DNA of 64,000 nucleotides from Suillus spraguei (GCA_016800925.1 JABCPU010000040.1:186001-250000), one strand, 5' to 3'; numbered from the stretch's first letter, positions 45,023 through 56,445 are shown. The notes: generated from the letters alone by a model not told the origin. Made by a program: numbers and translations.

Positions 45023-46814
45023 GACGGGGAGAATGGCTTCGACTTGAGTAGATCAATGATCATGATGGCAACTGATGCCTACGTGGTAATTTGAAGAACA
45101 AGTGGCTATGTCGCATACGTGACCAGCTGATTCGATTAACCTGAACGGCACTGACTAAGCAGCTATGTAAGCAGGCTATACAATTATTGCAGTTCCGAGT
45201 TACAAGCGCTCACTGAGCTATATGGCTTTGTCGAATCGTGTTTTTTAAAAACCCACGGCCATCAATTCCATGATTTTACGTTCTAATACGACAGCCGCAT
45301 ATTCTATATATCTGAAGAGACTATATTGAACCTGAATGTTGTCTAGGGTGACAGGACAATAGTAGGGCTAAGTTCATCAGAAGTGACCCTATATAGGTGC
45401 CATCCGAAAAGCATTCTATATAATGTCATAACTTACCGCTGTGTATGGGCAACCCTGGGCAAATCATGGCGTCAGCCCATGGCTCGACTTGCGGCAATAC
45501 CATCATTTCCCGAGCTTGTTTCAACCTATACCTCACACACAACTACAAAGAACTAACCTATGGGGTGAAAACAACTAACACTAAATCTTCTACAGGGCTG
45601 TGTCCTCCTACTGCCCATTAAATTTGACAGTTGAACATTTTTCTCCAAGAAATTTCATTTCAAAAACTTTGGCAAGTCACCTACATACATCAAACTTATA
45701 TAGTGTAAATAGAAATCCATCAGACAGACGCTCGACTCGCTGGCTCTAGTTTGCTCGACTGCATGCGCAACATTCTCACGGCTCTGCTACTACAACTATG
45801 TAGGCTCATATTTTACTCTGATTACAGTAAATACATATTACTTATCTTCTACTTGTTCGTTCAATCCGATCTTTCCCAATGTTCTCACAGCCGTGAATCA
45901 TCCCATCGTGACATCGTTGTTAATGAAATGCCGGTGTCACTATAATGCGCACGACCGTCGGTGTCTCGTCGTGTCGGGATCCGACCTGGAGACCCATCTT
46001 CGCTGACACGGTAAACTGTGAAAATGTTTTGGATGAGGATATTTTGCCACGTCCTGCACAGTGCGACCTGCCACGTGAATTAGTAGTCTCCGTAAGTGCC
46101 TTCATTCCTTTGTTGTGAATGCAAGTACTTCTTATATCAAAACAAGTCATCTCGATCACTGAACGATGATTTCCTTGTCGAGCAGGTAGTCGTGGTTTCG
46201 CCTAGCGCAACAGGTCAGTGACCCCAGTTCACCGGCCACCCATCGAATGTCGAATTTAAGGGCACAAAGACTGTACGGTCTTTCAATGTGTCTGATAAGA
46301 TCGTTATTGGTTTACTCAAACAAATAAACTTATGAAGAGGTCCTGGTGTTGGTCGGGTGCAACTGATGCTGCTTGCATTTGGAGATAGGTACGTCAAAGA
46401 CTTGTAACGGGAGTTCTGATCGTGTGCTTTTGAAGGAGAGTGTATATGTGACGCTGTTTTTCGGGTAAATGTTGTAAGATGGGATTTGGACTGATCCGCT
46501 GGTAATTCTGCCGCGTCATGGGCTGAAGTTGCTGTTTCCTGGAACTTTCTATATCCGAAATACCAAGAAACCAAATTGCAATAAGCGGGGACTACTTCCA
46601 TAGTACGGAGTCACCTGTACCGCAAGATTGCAATTGATCATTATTATGTCGGTCTTCGGATTCAATGTATTCGGATATTTGCAACCGCGCATGTTGACAA
46701 TTTGGCTCCCAACGCAACAACCTTCAAATCACATTTTGGTGTCACTCAGGTGGGCGGAAAGCTATAAGAAGTCGTCACGATCACAATTCCCCTCAGTTTC
46801 CTGACTCTCTCATC
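45023..46814. other. Intergenic, nothing recognised
   Basis: About 1.8 kb, AT-rich in the first half. Frames such as the minus-strand 46215-46601 show no known domain. The right end holds the promoter of the chitinase gene; a TATA-like GCTATAAGAAG at about 46759 lies some 55 bases before its ATG. Confidence 0.4.
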
Positions 46815-48339
46815 ATGCTATCCACCCTCGTTTTCCCCTTCTTGCCCTGTCTGTTGTAAGCGCGAGTCCGTTCACTGCCCATTCCATTGCCGCCCGTTCC
46901 AATATTGCCGCCCATTCAAATGCCGCTCGTTCACTTGCCGCTCGTTCCTCTAAGCCCGTCGCAGCAACCTGGTTCGCTGGATGGCACGCTAGTGATGCAT
47001 TTCCGCCGTCTTCAATCAGCTGGGACAAGTACAACGCAGTATACTACTCATTTGCGTAAGTTGCCTATCTCACCAATAAACTCTGACGAGGTGATTTACG
47101 CGATCATGTTTATTTCTTTTAGAGAGCCTACTCAGGATGTCACCAGTCTAAGCCTGTCAGCCTCCGATGGCGATTTTCTCCCTAAGTTCGTCTCTGAGGC
47201 CCATGCACATGTGAGCAAATAAGAATTTTATTGTTCCTATAATTAATATCTAACCCACGCGCAGGGTGTTGAGGCCCATATTGCTATCGGAGGTTGGACT
47301 GGAAGCATTTACTTCTCTTCCAACCTTGCCACTGCCAAAAACCGGACGGCATTTGTCAAGACTGTGGTAGACTTTGCATCACAGTACAAACTCGATGGCC
47401 TCCAGTTCGAGTAGGTTGATTCTTGTGACTCCGACACCACGTACTGACCCTGATCTACAACAGCTGGGAGTACCCGAACCATCAGGGACTTGGCTGCAAC
47501 ACCATTAGTGTGAACGACACGGCAAATTTCCTCGCATTCTTCCAAGAGCTTCGCCAAAACCCAGTAGCAGAAAAGCTCATACTCTCGGCCTCTGTTTCTG
47601 TTTTACCCTTCTATGACGCTACCGGAAAACATTCTACCGACGTCAGTGGCTTTGCGAAGGTGCTCGACTACATCGTCTTGATGAATTACGACGTTTGGGG
47701 CTCTTGGTTCCCCAATGTGGGGCCCAACGCACCATTGAACGATACCTGCGCTGCGTCCACGCAACAACATGGCTCTGCTGTTTCTGCAGTCGATGCTTGG
47801 TCGAAGGCAGGGATACCAGTCGACCAGATTGTGCTCGGCATTCCTGGCTATGGTCACTCCTTCACCGTCGCCCCCTCTGATGCCTTTACACCTGGCAAGA
47901 AGGAACTAGCTGCATACCCCCCCTTCAATGCCTCCAAACAGCCCTTGGGCGATGCATGGGATAACACTGGTTCTGTTGATGCCTGTGGCGTTTTCGTGGG
48001 CCCAGGTGGTACTTTCAACCTCTGGGGCCTCATCGATGGCGGTTTCCTTACCAAAGAAGGCAAGGTCGCCGATGGCATATACTACAGATATGACACCTGC
48101 AGTCAGACGGTAAATACGATTTCTTATCTCGAAGAAGGAGTCCTCATTTATCGCTTTTACAGCCGTATGTGTACAACGAGACTTCACAAGTTATGATCTC
48201 CTTTGACAACGTCGAATCGTTTGCTGCCAAGGGTAATTATATCAAGAACGAAAAGTTGCGCGGTTTCGCGATGTGGGAAGCTGCTAGTGATTACAACGGC
48301 ATGCTCCTCGACTCTATTATCCAAGCTACTAAGTGCTAG
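46815..48339 (+). CDS. GH18 chitinase with altered catalytic motif
   Basis: Secreted family-18 glycosidase, expected to cut chitin. ATG 46815 starts MLSTLVF, but the natural signal peptide ending LALSVVSASPF is one base out of frame, so a single base seems missing near 46838. After introns: ATWFAGWHASDAFPPSSISW, YNAVYYSFA, FLPKFVSEAHAH, VEAHIAIGGWTGSIYFSSN, then the active-site strand DGLQFDWEYPNHQG, spanning an intron at 47411-47461. The usual family motif is DxxDxDxE; here the second Asp is Gln, while the last Asp and catalytic Glu remain. Further blocks: YIVLMNYDVWGSW, QIVLGIPGYGHSF, MISFDNVESF, LRGFAMWEAASDYNGMLLDS. The stop is at 48337-48339. Length (about 415 residues) is normal. Activity is uncertain. 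Confidence 0.85.
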
Positions 48340-49165
48340 ATACCTCGTTACTGTTTAAGGGCCGAAACAGCCCAACAATCACACTCATTAGTATACCACT
48401 ACTTACCTTGCATTTATTAGGCTCGTTGCCAGAAAAAAGGGACAAAAGGATCCTTTTATTCATGGCGCAGCCTTTGTCCTCTCATTTGTTTACATAACAT
48501 TGGTATTTACATAAGTAGTTAGCTTGATCATTCTTGAGTACCGAATCATATTCTAGAGACAACTATTTATCCTCGGAGCAAATATTTACGGGGAAGTAGA
48601 AAGAGCGCACGAGCATAGGCTAAATCAAGCAAGCCGTTCGTCATTACGTCCCAGGTAACGACAGACACGAGCAAGTGGCTGAAAAGATTGCACGTAGTAG
48701 CTTGTGAAACAAAACATGGATGTGACCATCGAAAAGACATTTCCAAATGGATACATTAGACATATCACTGCGAACAAAGAATAATCACTGAATCATTTTT
48801 TCCTGAAACGATTCTAGTAGCATACGCAAGCTTCAGGTCCCCCTCCCTTTGAACCTTTTAAGACACCGAAAAGGTTTCTATGACGTGTGTTCAGCTTCCG
48901 AAGCTGGTACGAAATGTATAAAATACGAACGAGTTTTTGAATGAATGAAAGTAGAGGACATCCAGCTCGTAGAGCGGTGGTGTTGAACGTAGACGGCCTT
49001 AGTGTGTGTGGAGGGGTGAAGGTTGAGCTGTCTCTTGATACCTCCATGCACACTAATGCAGGCGCGTGAAGGGGGCTGTAGATGTCTCCCAGTCAGATTG
49101 TCAAAGATCAATCATGGTGAGCCAAGACATATGACTGGGAGGTTCATCTCAAGTTGCAGAAGTGA
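48340..49165. other. Intergenic, nothing recognised
   Basis: Chitinase 3' region followed by sequence with two overlapping minus-strand frames (about 48814-49111) that match nothing I know. They lie downstream of the kinase remnant and could be its 3' UTR. Confidence 0.4.
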
Positions 49166-49733
49166 TCATATGATGCCAAACTGGCCATTATTATAACTTT
49201 GCAGCTCTGGTGCGCGTAGTGAGGCCATTCGTCTGTACCCGCCTTGATTTTTTCGGATTCCCATTTTCAACGTCCACATCGGCGGAGGGGTTTGTGGGCC
49301 CAACTTGCGCTTCCCATTTCGCGCGCCATTCGTGATTTCTTGATGGAGGGGCGCACGGGCAGATTGTCGGCGCAAATGGAGTTTGTCCAGACCGTCGGTT
49401 ACCGTGGGTTCGCTCGAGCCATCAGTCATTTCTGCATCTTCGCAGTCGGGCGAGGAGACGCAGGAAGCACCGTCTTGGATAGACGTGACAGAGGAACCGG
49501 TAGTAACACGAGGTTGATGATGAGAGAGTGTTGGAACGTCAGCAAGCCATGGGTGAGTGCAGGCTGCGCTGAGACACATACGATCCCTGGGGTCATGCTC
49601 AAGCAATCTCTCAATGAAGGTCCTCGCTATTCGATCGTATGACCATAAATCAGTGTGTTGCAAAAATTGGTGGGGGAAAGCGTACCCAGCGGAGAAACAT
49701 CTACAGTATCTAAAGTGCTCCATTGAATTGTGC

Positions 49734-49741
49734 GTTCCTAC
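49734..49741 (+). repeat. hAT target-site duplication, left
   Basis: GTTCCTAC directly before the left terminal repeat; identical to the octamer at 51665-51672. Eight bases is the size expected for hAT elements. Confidence 0.93.
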
Positions 49742-51664
49742 TAGTGATGCGGAAGTCCGGTTCAGTCCGGTTCAAGAGAAACTTTTGCGAACGCCAAACG
49801 TGACTGCACGTTCGGTTCAGCTGCTGAGCTGAACGTTGGACCGGACATCCTCGAACGCGTTCAGGACGTCCGGTTCACGTCCGGTTCGCGTTCGGACGTC
49901 GAGCACGAGGTTAGGGCTAGGTCAATTGTATATATTACATGGAGACTATGCATCTGTAGTACTAAGATCAAGATCATCAGCAGTCACAATGGCTAGAGGT
50001 TCCACATGAGCCGCTGCGTCTGCTGCAGCCTGAACATGCCCGTTTCGATAAGTACTTTTCAACAATTGTAAGGCCTCGAAGACATCGGGTGTGAGTCGAT
50101 TGCGTCGACTGTGGTCCGTGATACCACCGCTTGAGAAGGCTCGTTCTGACAGTGTTGAAGAACCTTGAATAGCCAGGTAGTCTCGTGCCATGCGGGCAAG
50201 TGTTGGGTACATGGTTGAACAATGCTAGAAAGGATATGGATTAAGACAAGACTATCAATCAATGAAATAGATATTGCTTACACCCCACCAACGGACAACA
50301 TCACCGACCTCTTCCAATGGGCTCGTCAAGTACATGTCGAGTTCTTGATGAGGATTGTCGATGGTTCGTTCAGATGACTGACGAGACAGAATAGCTGAAC
50401 GCATCCATGAATGTCCATATTGGACCGTACTAGGTCTTGACGATGCCGACGAAACAAGTATTGGCTGAGGGGTGGCCGCAACAGGAGTGTGATACTGGTC
50501 AAACTAAACCAGAGTTAGTGATAATGAATGGCTTAAATGATATTGTGAACGTACCGCGGCTGTGAGTTTTCCAACACCTTCATCAAAGGCATCGGACTTC
50601 CACTGGGATCGCGCATACTCTAGTTTGTAATTTGGGTCGAGAGCTGCAGCAGTGATAGCATTAGAAAACTGAAGTTCCAATAAATCAATTACATACACAA
50701 GCAAATAAAGTACACGTCAGTATCATCGGTTTTCTGCGACCACTTTTTCAAATTCTTGAGGCCTGCTTCCAATGCGTGAGTTATACTTGAGAACTTCTCG
50801 TGGGCGGCCATATTTTCCCAGCTCTGCTGGAGGAACTCCAGGACCGGGATGGCTCGCCAAACTGTTGGGTCCTTCGAGCTCGAGAAACTCTGAGTGGCAT
50901 TGACAGGTTTCTATAAGACAGGATGAGATTCAATGAAAAGAGACTACCAGCTAGTAGCCACGCACCTGAAGAGCTTCATGCAGAAGTGATAGCTGCGTCC
51001 AATCACTTTGAGTCAGCTTGAAGTCCGGGGTCATTGTACCAATCAATGGCACTTGCGTCTTTGAGTTTGCCATCAGATCCAAGTGCACACGCCATTCTCA
51101 CAGCCAGAGGAGTGAATATTGTACCTGTAGTAGATCATTTATACCAAAATTTGTGGTAAGAGATTAGCAAAATGTGACGCACCTTGAACATATCGTTGCC
51201 ATGTAATTAAGTACCTGAATGAGCATCCCGAAGATAGGTTCTGGACATAAATTAGATTGTAATCTGAGCTTACCGAAACATTGAGTAGATTACCAATGAA
51301 GTCAGACATTGCTAATAGACATGCATTGAGTGTTTTGGTCCTAAAGAGCCGTTCTTGGTCATTCAATGTTCCCAGGACTGACAATGGCCATATTGAATTT
51401 GTTGCCAGACGATCAGAGAAAATATTAGGATAGATTGATAGCAATAAGCCTGAGGACATTAAATGGATCATATACAGATGTAGGAACGGTTCGAACGCAT
51501 TCGGACGGGTTTGGACGGGTTTGGAACTTTCAGGCATCAGCCGAACGCCGAACGTAATGACACATTTGGTCCTGAGAGCATGTCGAATGTCGGACCGGAC
51601 CGACGGTCCAGTTCAGAAGGTTCAGGTTCGAACCGAAGTTCTGAACCGGACTTCCGCATCACTA
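49742..51664 (-). mobile_element. hAT transposon, internally degenerate
   Basis: 1,923 bp with matching terminal inverted repeats: TAGTGATGCGGAAGTCCGGT at the left and its complement ending ...CCGCATCACTA at the right (24 bases match). It is flanked by a perfect 8-bp duplication. Subterminal regions are packed with short TCCGGTTC / GTTCGGAC-type motifs in both orientations (about 49755-49905 and 51485-51650), likely transposase-binding sites. The internal coding region on the minus strand is only a partial transposase, so the copy is non-autonomous. It sits in the kinase gene and post-dates it. Confidence 0.93.
49949..51040 (-). pseudogene. hAT transposase remnant
   Basis: Minus-strand pieces in order: FKLTQSDWTQLSLLHEALQ (about 51030-50975), DPTVWRAIPVLEFLQQSWEN (about 50870), AITAAALDPNYKLEYARSQW (about 50660-50600), HQELDMYLTSPLEEVGDVVR, and the C-terminal hAT dimerisation motif YPTLARMARDYLAIQGSST, LSERAFSSGGITDHSRRNRL at about 50210-50100. 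Short introns may separate them. The N-terminal BED zinc finger and the first catalytic Asp region are not found, consistent with a deleted element. Confidence 0.72.
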
Positions 51665-51672
51665 GTTCCTAC
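51665..51672 (+). repeat. hAT target-site duplication, right
   Basis: GTTCCTAC immediately after the right terminal repeat; identical to 49734-49741. Confidence 0.93.
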
Positions 51673-52045
51673 CAAGCATCGATAAACTGAATAACATACT
51701 AAGACCACCCTCTCTTAATATGTAATCAAGTAAATCTCCTCCATCGACAAATTCGAGGACGAGACCTACACAATTAATCAGCTGGATTAGTAGGGTGTAC
51801 CGAACATACGTACTGATACTGTTATCTTCGAAAAAGGCTTCCTTCATCTGGCAGATATTCCGATGATGGAGGCGTTCCAAAATGCTGATCTCTCGCGCAA
51901 ACGCCGTTTCATTATTGTTGGCAGTAGCACGTTTAACCTTACGGTCTTGGAGAACTTTGATAGCATACCATTGGCCCGTTGCACGCGACACAGCCTTCAT
52001 AACAGTTGCAAATGACCCCTTGCCGATCTTGTGGCTGATGTCATA

Positions 52046-52817
52046 CTATCATGGTACACGCAATCGGCAGCCCCCAGAAGTCGGCAGTCACGCAAATGTC
52101 ACTGTAAGTCACGACATGTCACTTGAGCCAGTTTCAAAGTCAGCTCAGCAGCAGGAGCGCAAGGAAGTGAGTTAGAATTCGGCGTGAGCAAGCAAGTACA
52201 GTATATACTAGTAGAATCTAAGTACGAGGGTGACCATGATTAGTGCTGTAGTTGTAGAATTGAGAGGGATGTGTAGGGAGACTGTGTGTGTTGTAAGGAT
52301 GCTGAGGTTGTCTATCTAAGTTTGATGATGATGCAATAGGACCGCCAGATGAATTATTATGTTGCATTGTAGAGTAAGACGGTGCGCAGAGAGCTGGATT
52401 AGCATAGAATTGATGAAAATATGGCTGGTTAGTAAAGTGTGGAGGATAATTTGAATTGAATCAATTTACACTGGTGTCTCACAGCGATTAGGCAAGCGGA
52501 GTCCCCCAGTTTCATACTCGGGGACTCAGACAAGTTTTATTGCGAACTGAGAGAGCGAAAAGTACAGGTTGTTTCGAACCTGTGCAGTATTGAAACTCCG
52601 TCACGGCATATATCGGCAGGTGACATTTCTGCGTGATTTCGGCACTTTCAGCTATCTCATTCAATTCTGCTTCAAATGTATTCATTCGACCTCGTATTGA
52701 GTTGTGTTAGAGAGAGAATGATGTCTATGTTGAGAATTCTGTGTTTAGGTAGCTGGAAACATGAGTTTTGTGAAAGTGCTGACTTCTGGGGGCTGCCGAT
52801 TGCGTGTACCATGATAG
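52046..52817. mobile_element. MITE with about 40-bp inverted repeats and TA duplication
   Basis: Left end CTATCATGGTACACGCAATC then GGCAGCCCCCAGAAGTC; right end is its reverse complement (GACTTCTGGGGGCTGCC, then GATTGCGTGTACCATGATAG). Flanked by TA on both sides (52044-52045 and 52818-52819), the mark of Tc1/mariner-type transposition. It has 772 bp and no transposase frame. The flanking kinase codons (GLHAQ and YDISHK) abut exactly if one TA and the element are ignored, proving insertion into an exon. Confidence 0.88.
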
Positions 52818-53708
52818 TATTGAGCATGAAGACCGCCCTGCGGGGGTCCGGCAGCAGTATGCCGGTAAATGAAGCCATTGATAAGCAAACATTAACACGA
52901 ATATATATGACCCAGGCTAACGATAGTCTTCGAGGTCCCCGGGTTGAGGATGGGGAGAACCGAAAGCAATCTCATTGCCTTCTTTGAGGACTGCGGTTTT
53001 ATCCTTTCCAATCCTGACACCGTTGATCTGCAAATCTGACCATCAAACAGTGATCATTAGGGATACGTACCCAAGTACCATTGCTAGAAGTATCGAGAAC
53101 AGTCACTGCCGAGTTTTTGTCCTCTTTTCCATCCCAGGTGATTCGGCAGTGCTTATTGCCTACACCGCGACGCGTCAATATGCAGCATTGAGCGCGCTAG
53201 AGAGCGCCACTAAGTATATACACTAGACACTCACTGACTTTTCCCGCTAGATCTACTAGCGCGTATACTTCCCTCGGCAGCAGGTTTCTTATGCCCTTTC
53301 ATCCTCACGAACGCACTCTTGCAACGAATATCTCGGTTTACCATTCTCTTGTGCTCATTCTGGCTAATGAGCCACTCTACAACATATATAGGTAGCTCAT
53401 GTACTCTCGTCTCGATAGCAGAATATCACGCAGTATTTTCCTGCTCAAATCACGCAGATAGTCTTAACAAAGTCATACGTCTATTACTTTTTTTGCGCTA
53501 CAACGAACTCTGTCTCACAACTTGCCTCAAAACATTCCCCTTCCGAACTCACTAGCAGCCTTACACTTGTATTGCTATATTCTAATCATAGTATACAGAA
53601 ACTCAAGTAATCTCCATAGCCTATTTGATAAGAGGCCGTAAAACCTTCAGATCCATATACTGCTTTGCGTCTGAAAAACAATGCTTCGTATACTTTGGCA
53701 ATTCCATA

Positions 53709-55174
53709 TTAGTTGGTGGTGGCACCAGTGAACGGGGTTGAGGCAAAACCGACGCGCGACCATTTGGCATCGAACACAGTGTAGAAGCGCTGGAGGAATA
53801 CGTAGCCATTAATAAAGTCAAAACCTGCGCCAGTGGGTGTGGGAAGACTTTTAACGACGAGAAATATGTCATTCGGATTGCCACATATAACGTAGTTGAG
53901 AGAACGAGGCCAGATTTGCGCATTAGGCGTGAGACTATATTTTTTCTGTGCTGTGCAAATGGTGAACAAGTGGTGTGAGGACTGACAGAATTGACGTACA
54001 GCGCCAATATAGAAGTTCAAGTCATCTAGGATATTGTACTGAGCAGTGGAAATCTGGAGAAGACCAAGCGCCACATTCACAGTACCGCCGGTTAAAGTCT
54101 TGTACTTCTCATAGGCATCTATCGAACGCTGATGAGACCATTGTTACTCGCTGCACTCTAAATACACACCGGAGGCAATGTAAAGAAAGGTGCAACCACA
54201 ATCCACGACGCCAATCGTGAGGGGCGTGAGTTTTCTATTGCCGTAGGTGATCTCCTGCTTGATACCCCAATTCAGCGATGAGCTGGGGGTGGGGATGATA
54301 CGACTGAAACAAAACAATTACCATCAGTCTGGATTGATCCAGAAGCCGAGGTGCCTTACGTATATGTAATCATGCCGATGTATATGTCAGGGACGTCACC
54401 AAAGTGAAGTTCTCCATCGTTGACTGTATCTGTAACGATGGGTTTGAAAAAGATACCAACAATGGGATTAAAAATGGCGTATTGCTGAACCAGGTAGTCA
54501 GTGATGCTTGGGATCGTGTCTCCTAGTGAATTTGTTTGGGTGCCGAGGCTTGACATTGTAGGCCCGATGCCAAGGATACCGTCAAAACCGATGCCTTGCG
54601 AAATAGAAGCAACACCGATTTGCATCCCGTCGATGGTGAGCACATTAGCGAGAGATACTGTATCTTCGTATATAGTTCCTATAGATACTAATCATAGGTA
54701 TTTTCAACTTATGATATTGTTGTATGTCATACCTTCGAAGAATCCAGAACTGTATTCGACCACCACAGGCTTTTTAAGGTCGACACCAGTGCTACTCACG
54801 TACTTCGTGCTGGCACCAACCCATGTGATCGCGCTATAGCTGTCGACAATCAAGTTGTCTTCAATAATACATTAGCAGCCGCATATTTTCTCAGTGTTGA
54901 ACTTACAGGTTATGGGGGGATTGCCAATTTTAACTGATACGGTGTAACCCCAATCAATGTTTATCAAAGGGACCTTCTCCTGATTACGTCGGTCATGCGT
55001 GCTGTATTCCATGAAGGCCGCCACGCGAGCTTCATCGTACCGCAAGATCTCAGTAACATTGGAGAATGGTAGCCTCCTGGTCATGGGGAGGGTGATGGGG
55101 GAATTGCGAACTTCAACGGGTGATCCCGTGATTGAGAAAGCCAGAAGTGCCAATAAGGATGCAAAGGAGAACAT
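53709..55174 (-). CDS. Secreted A1-family aspartic protease with altered active site
   Basis: Polyporopepsin-type protease. Signal peptide MFSFASLLALLAFSITGSPV at 55174, a propeptide (RRLPFSNVTEILRYDEARVA), then DWGYTVSVKIGNPP. The first catalytic loop reads LIVDSYSAITWVGA (about 54845-54805), where the family has DTGS; the Asp is kept but Thr-Gly is Ser-Tyr. Next come VLTIDGMQIGVASISQGIGF, DGILGIGP, TPSSSLNWGIKQEITYG, and the second loop GVVDCGCTFLYIAS (about 54215-54170), where DTGT is expected. The C-terminal part has SLNYVICGNPNDIFLVVKS, GYVFLQRFYTVFDAKWSRVG and stop at 53709-53711. Introns are short with GT-AG ends. The fold is complete, but both DTG triads are changed, so catalysis is in doubt. 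Confidence 0.88.
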
Positions 55175-55967
55175 GACTTACTGGAAAGTCATATCATACT
55201 GGCTTATATAGGTGATAGCGAATGCGATAGCAATGTTGAGCACCTCAGCCACGTCAGTCCCCCTCGAAAAAGTGATGACGAGATAGTTGCTATGCGAGTC
55301 ATCGCGAATGCAAGGATTGGACTTCCCGATAAAATGTGGCAAGAGGTGGTTTGCTTTTGATCCTGGCGTGTTATTTCTGAATCTCAGTGCCATGAGTTCT
55401 TGCTGGCGATTATGCTGATTGCGGTGTATTTACATAGTCATATGTTGCTTTATATTCCAATATGACGAAAACCTTTCCTATATATTACGATATCTTCTTC
55501 TCACCAGTTCTCTGATGCGGCCAGTGTTGTCAGGTGTCACACATCGGGGTTATCGATATTTAGGAGGTTTATATGTTGTGCAAAATGTGAAGAAAATATT
55601 TGAAATTTAATAGGGGAGCTCAAAGTTGAACGCCCAACGCCCAAGCTCAACGCCTAACCCCAGTGAAAAACGGTCCTAGCCATATCGACGGCAAACGACG
55701 AAAATATTAGTTATATGTTGATAATATTGTGTTAACTACGCACATCGATAAATGTAAACACGTGTCATCAAAACTCGATCGCATAATCAAATGTTCAACG
55801 TCGTTCAACACACTGCTCACGCACTCATGCTCATCAGGAAATCATGAGTTTACCTATTCCTTACTTATTTCAACTTTTCCCACTTATTCCAAATGGATCT
55901 ACTTATTAATCATTTATTGTATTCTCCCCCCCATCCTCCCATGGGCCATTCGACATCTCCCGAGTTG
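55175..55967. other. Intergenic, nothing recognised
   Basis: Promoter of the aspartic protease at the left, then AT-rich sequence up to the Gypsy element. A short tandem, GCCCAACGCCCAAGCTCAAC at about 55631, is present. No gene. Confidence 0.4.
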
Positions 55968-55972
55968 CTAAG
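55968..55972 (+). repeat. Gypsy target-site duplication, left
   Basis: CTAAG immediately before the 5' LTR; repeated after the 3' LTR at 63620-63624. Five bases is the usual Ty3/Gypsy size. Confidence 0.85.
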
Positions 55973-56445
55973 TGTTTACAGTTGTACATGCCCTATTCAT
56001 TTTCCCTTTGTTTCCTTATTGTATATCATGTCACATGACTTTGACTCATATGCTCAACGCATCTGTACAACACATGCCTTCCTTATTAGGATACACAGTT
56101 ACGTTCTCACGGTTACTTGGTCTGTGCGCACATATTGGCCTATTTAAGCACAGTGTACTTGTAGTAGATTCCCTACTTTAATCTTACTGGGTTTTACCTG
56201 GAATCTCCTTCGCTTAGGTCTCCAACCTAAGTCGTCTTGAATTGTCTCTAAGTCTAAGCACTCCTTAGCCTTAGTCTCTATTCTCGTAGAACCTCGAAGA
56301 TTTGTCTTTGAGGCGAACCCTTGATCGCACTCGGAACACGTTCCTTGTACTTTCACCTTGTCCTCTTCTGGACATTGTAAGAACTTCCCAGCAGACCGGC
56401 TGTGTCTTTTCACTGTCGCTGGTGACGCCACCCCAGTTCGTAACA
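55973..56445 (+). repeat. 5' LTR of the Gypsy element
   Basis: 473 bp, begins TGTTTACAGTTGTAC and ends GTTCGTAACA (TG...CA ends). It carries a TATA-like CCTATTTAAG at about 56139, likely the promoter. It differs from the 3' LTR at roughly a dozen positions, many of them C/T or G/A. Confidence 0.92.

Larger units (their letters stand above)
49166..53400 (-). pseudogene. FHA-domain Ser/Thr kinase (Chk2/Rad53-like), disrupted by two transposons
   Basis: Read on the minus strand, an FHA domain lies at about 53400-52935: LVDLAGKV, intron, NKHCRITWDGKEDKNSA, VTVLDTSSNGTW, intron, INGVRIGKDKTAVLKEGNEI, AFGSPHPQPGDLEDYR. It continues YRHTAAGPPQGGLHAQ at 52870-52820, where a MITE interrupts. The codons resume at 52045 with YDISHKIGKGSFATVMKA, the kinase Gly-rich loop, then WYAIKVLQ (catalytic Lys), FAREISILERLHHRNICQM, LEFVDGGDLLDYILREGG. 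A hAT element follows. On its far side only a C-terminal part remains (RTFIERLLEHDPRDRM, AACTHPWLADV). The HRD, DFG and APE segments are absent, so no active kinase can be made. FHA-kinase order suggests the DNA-damage checkpoint family. Confidence 0.82.

Noticed and set aside
45023..46814. A gene in the spacer left of the chitinase
   Set aside because: Frames of 60-130 codons exist, but none has a domain, signal peptide or consistent splice sites.
50974..51537. 132-codon minus-strand frame at the right of the hAT element as an independent gene
   Set aside because: It lies inside the element and partly in its subterminal repeats, and the hAT-like pieces are in other frames.
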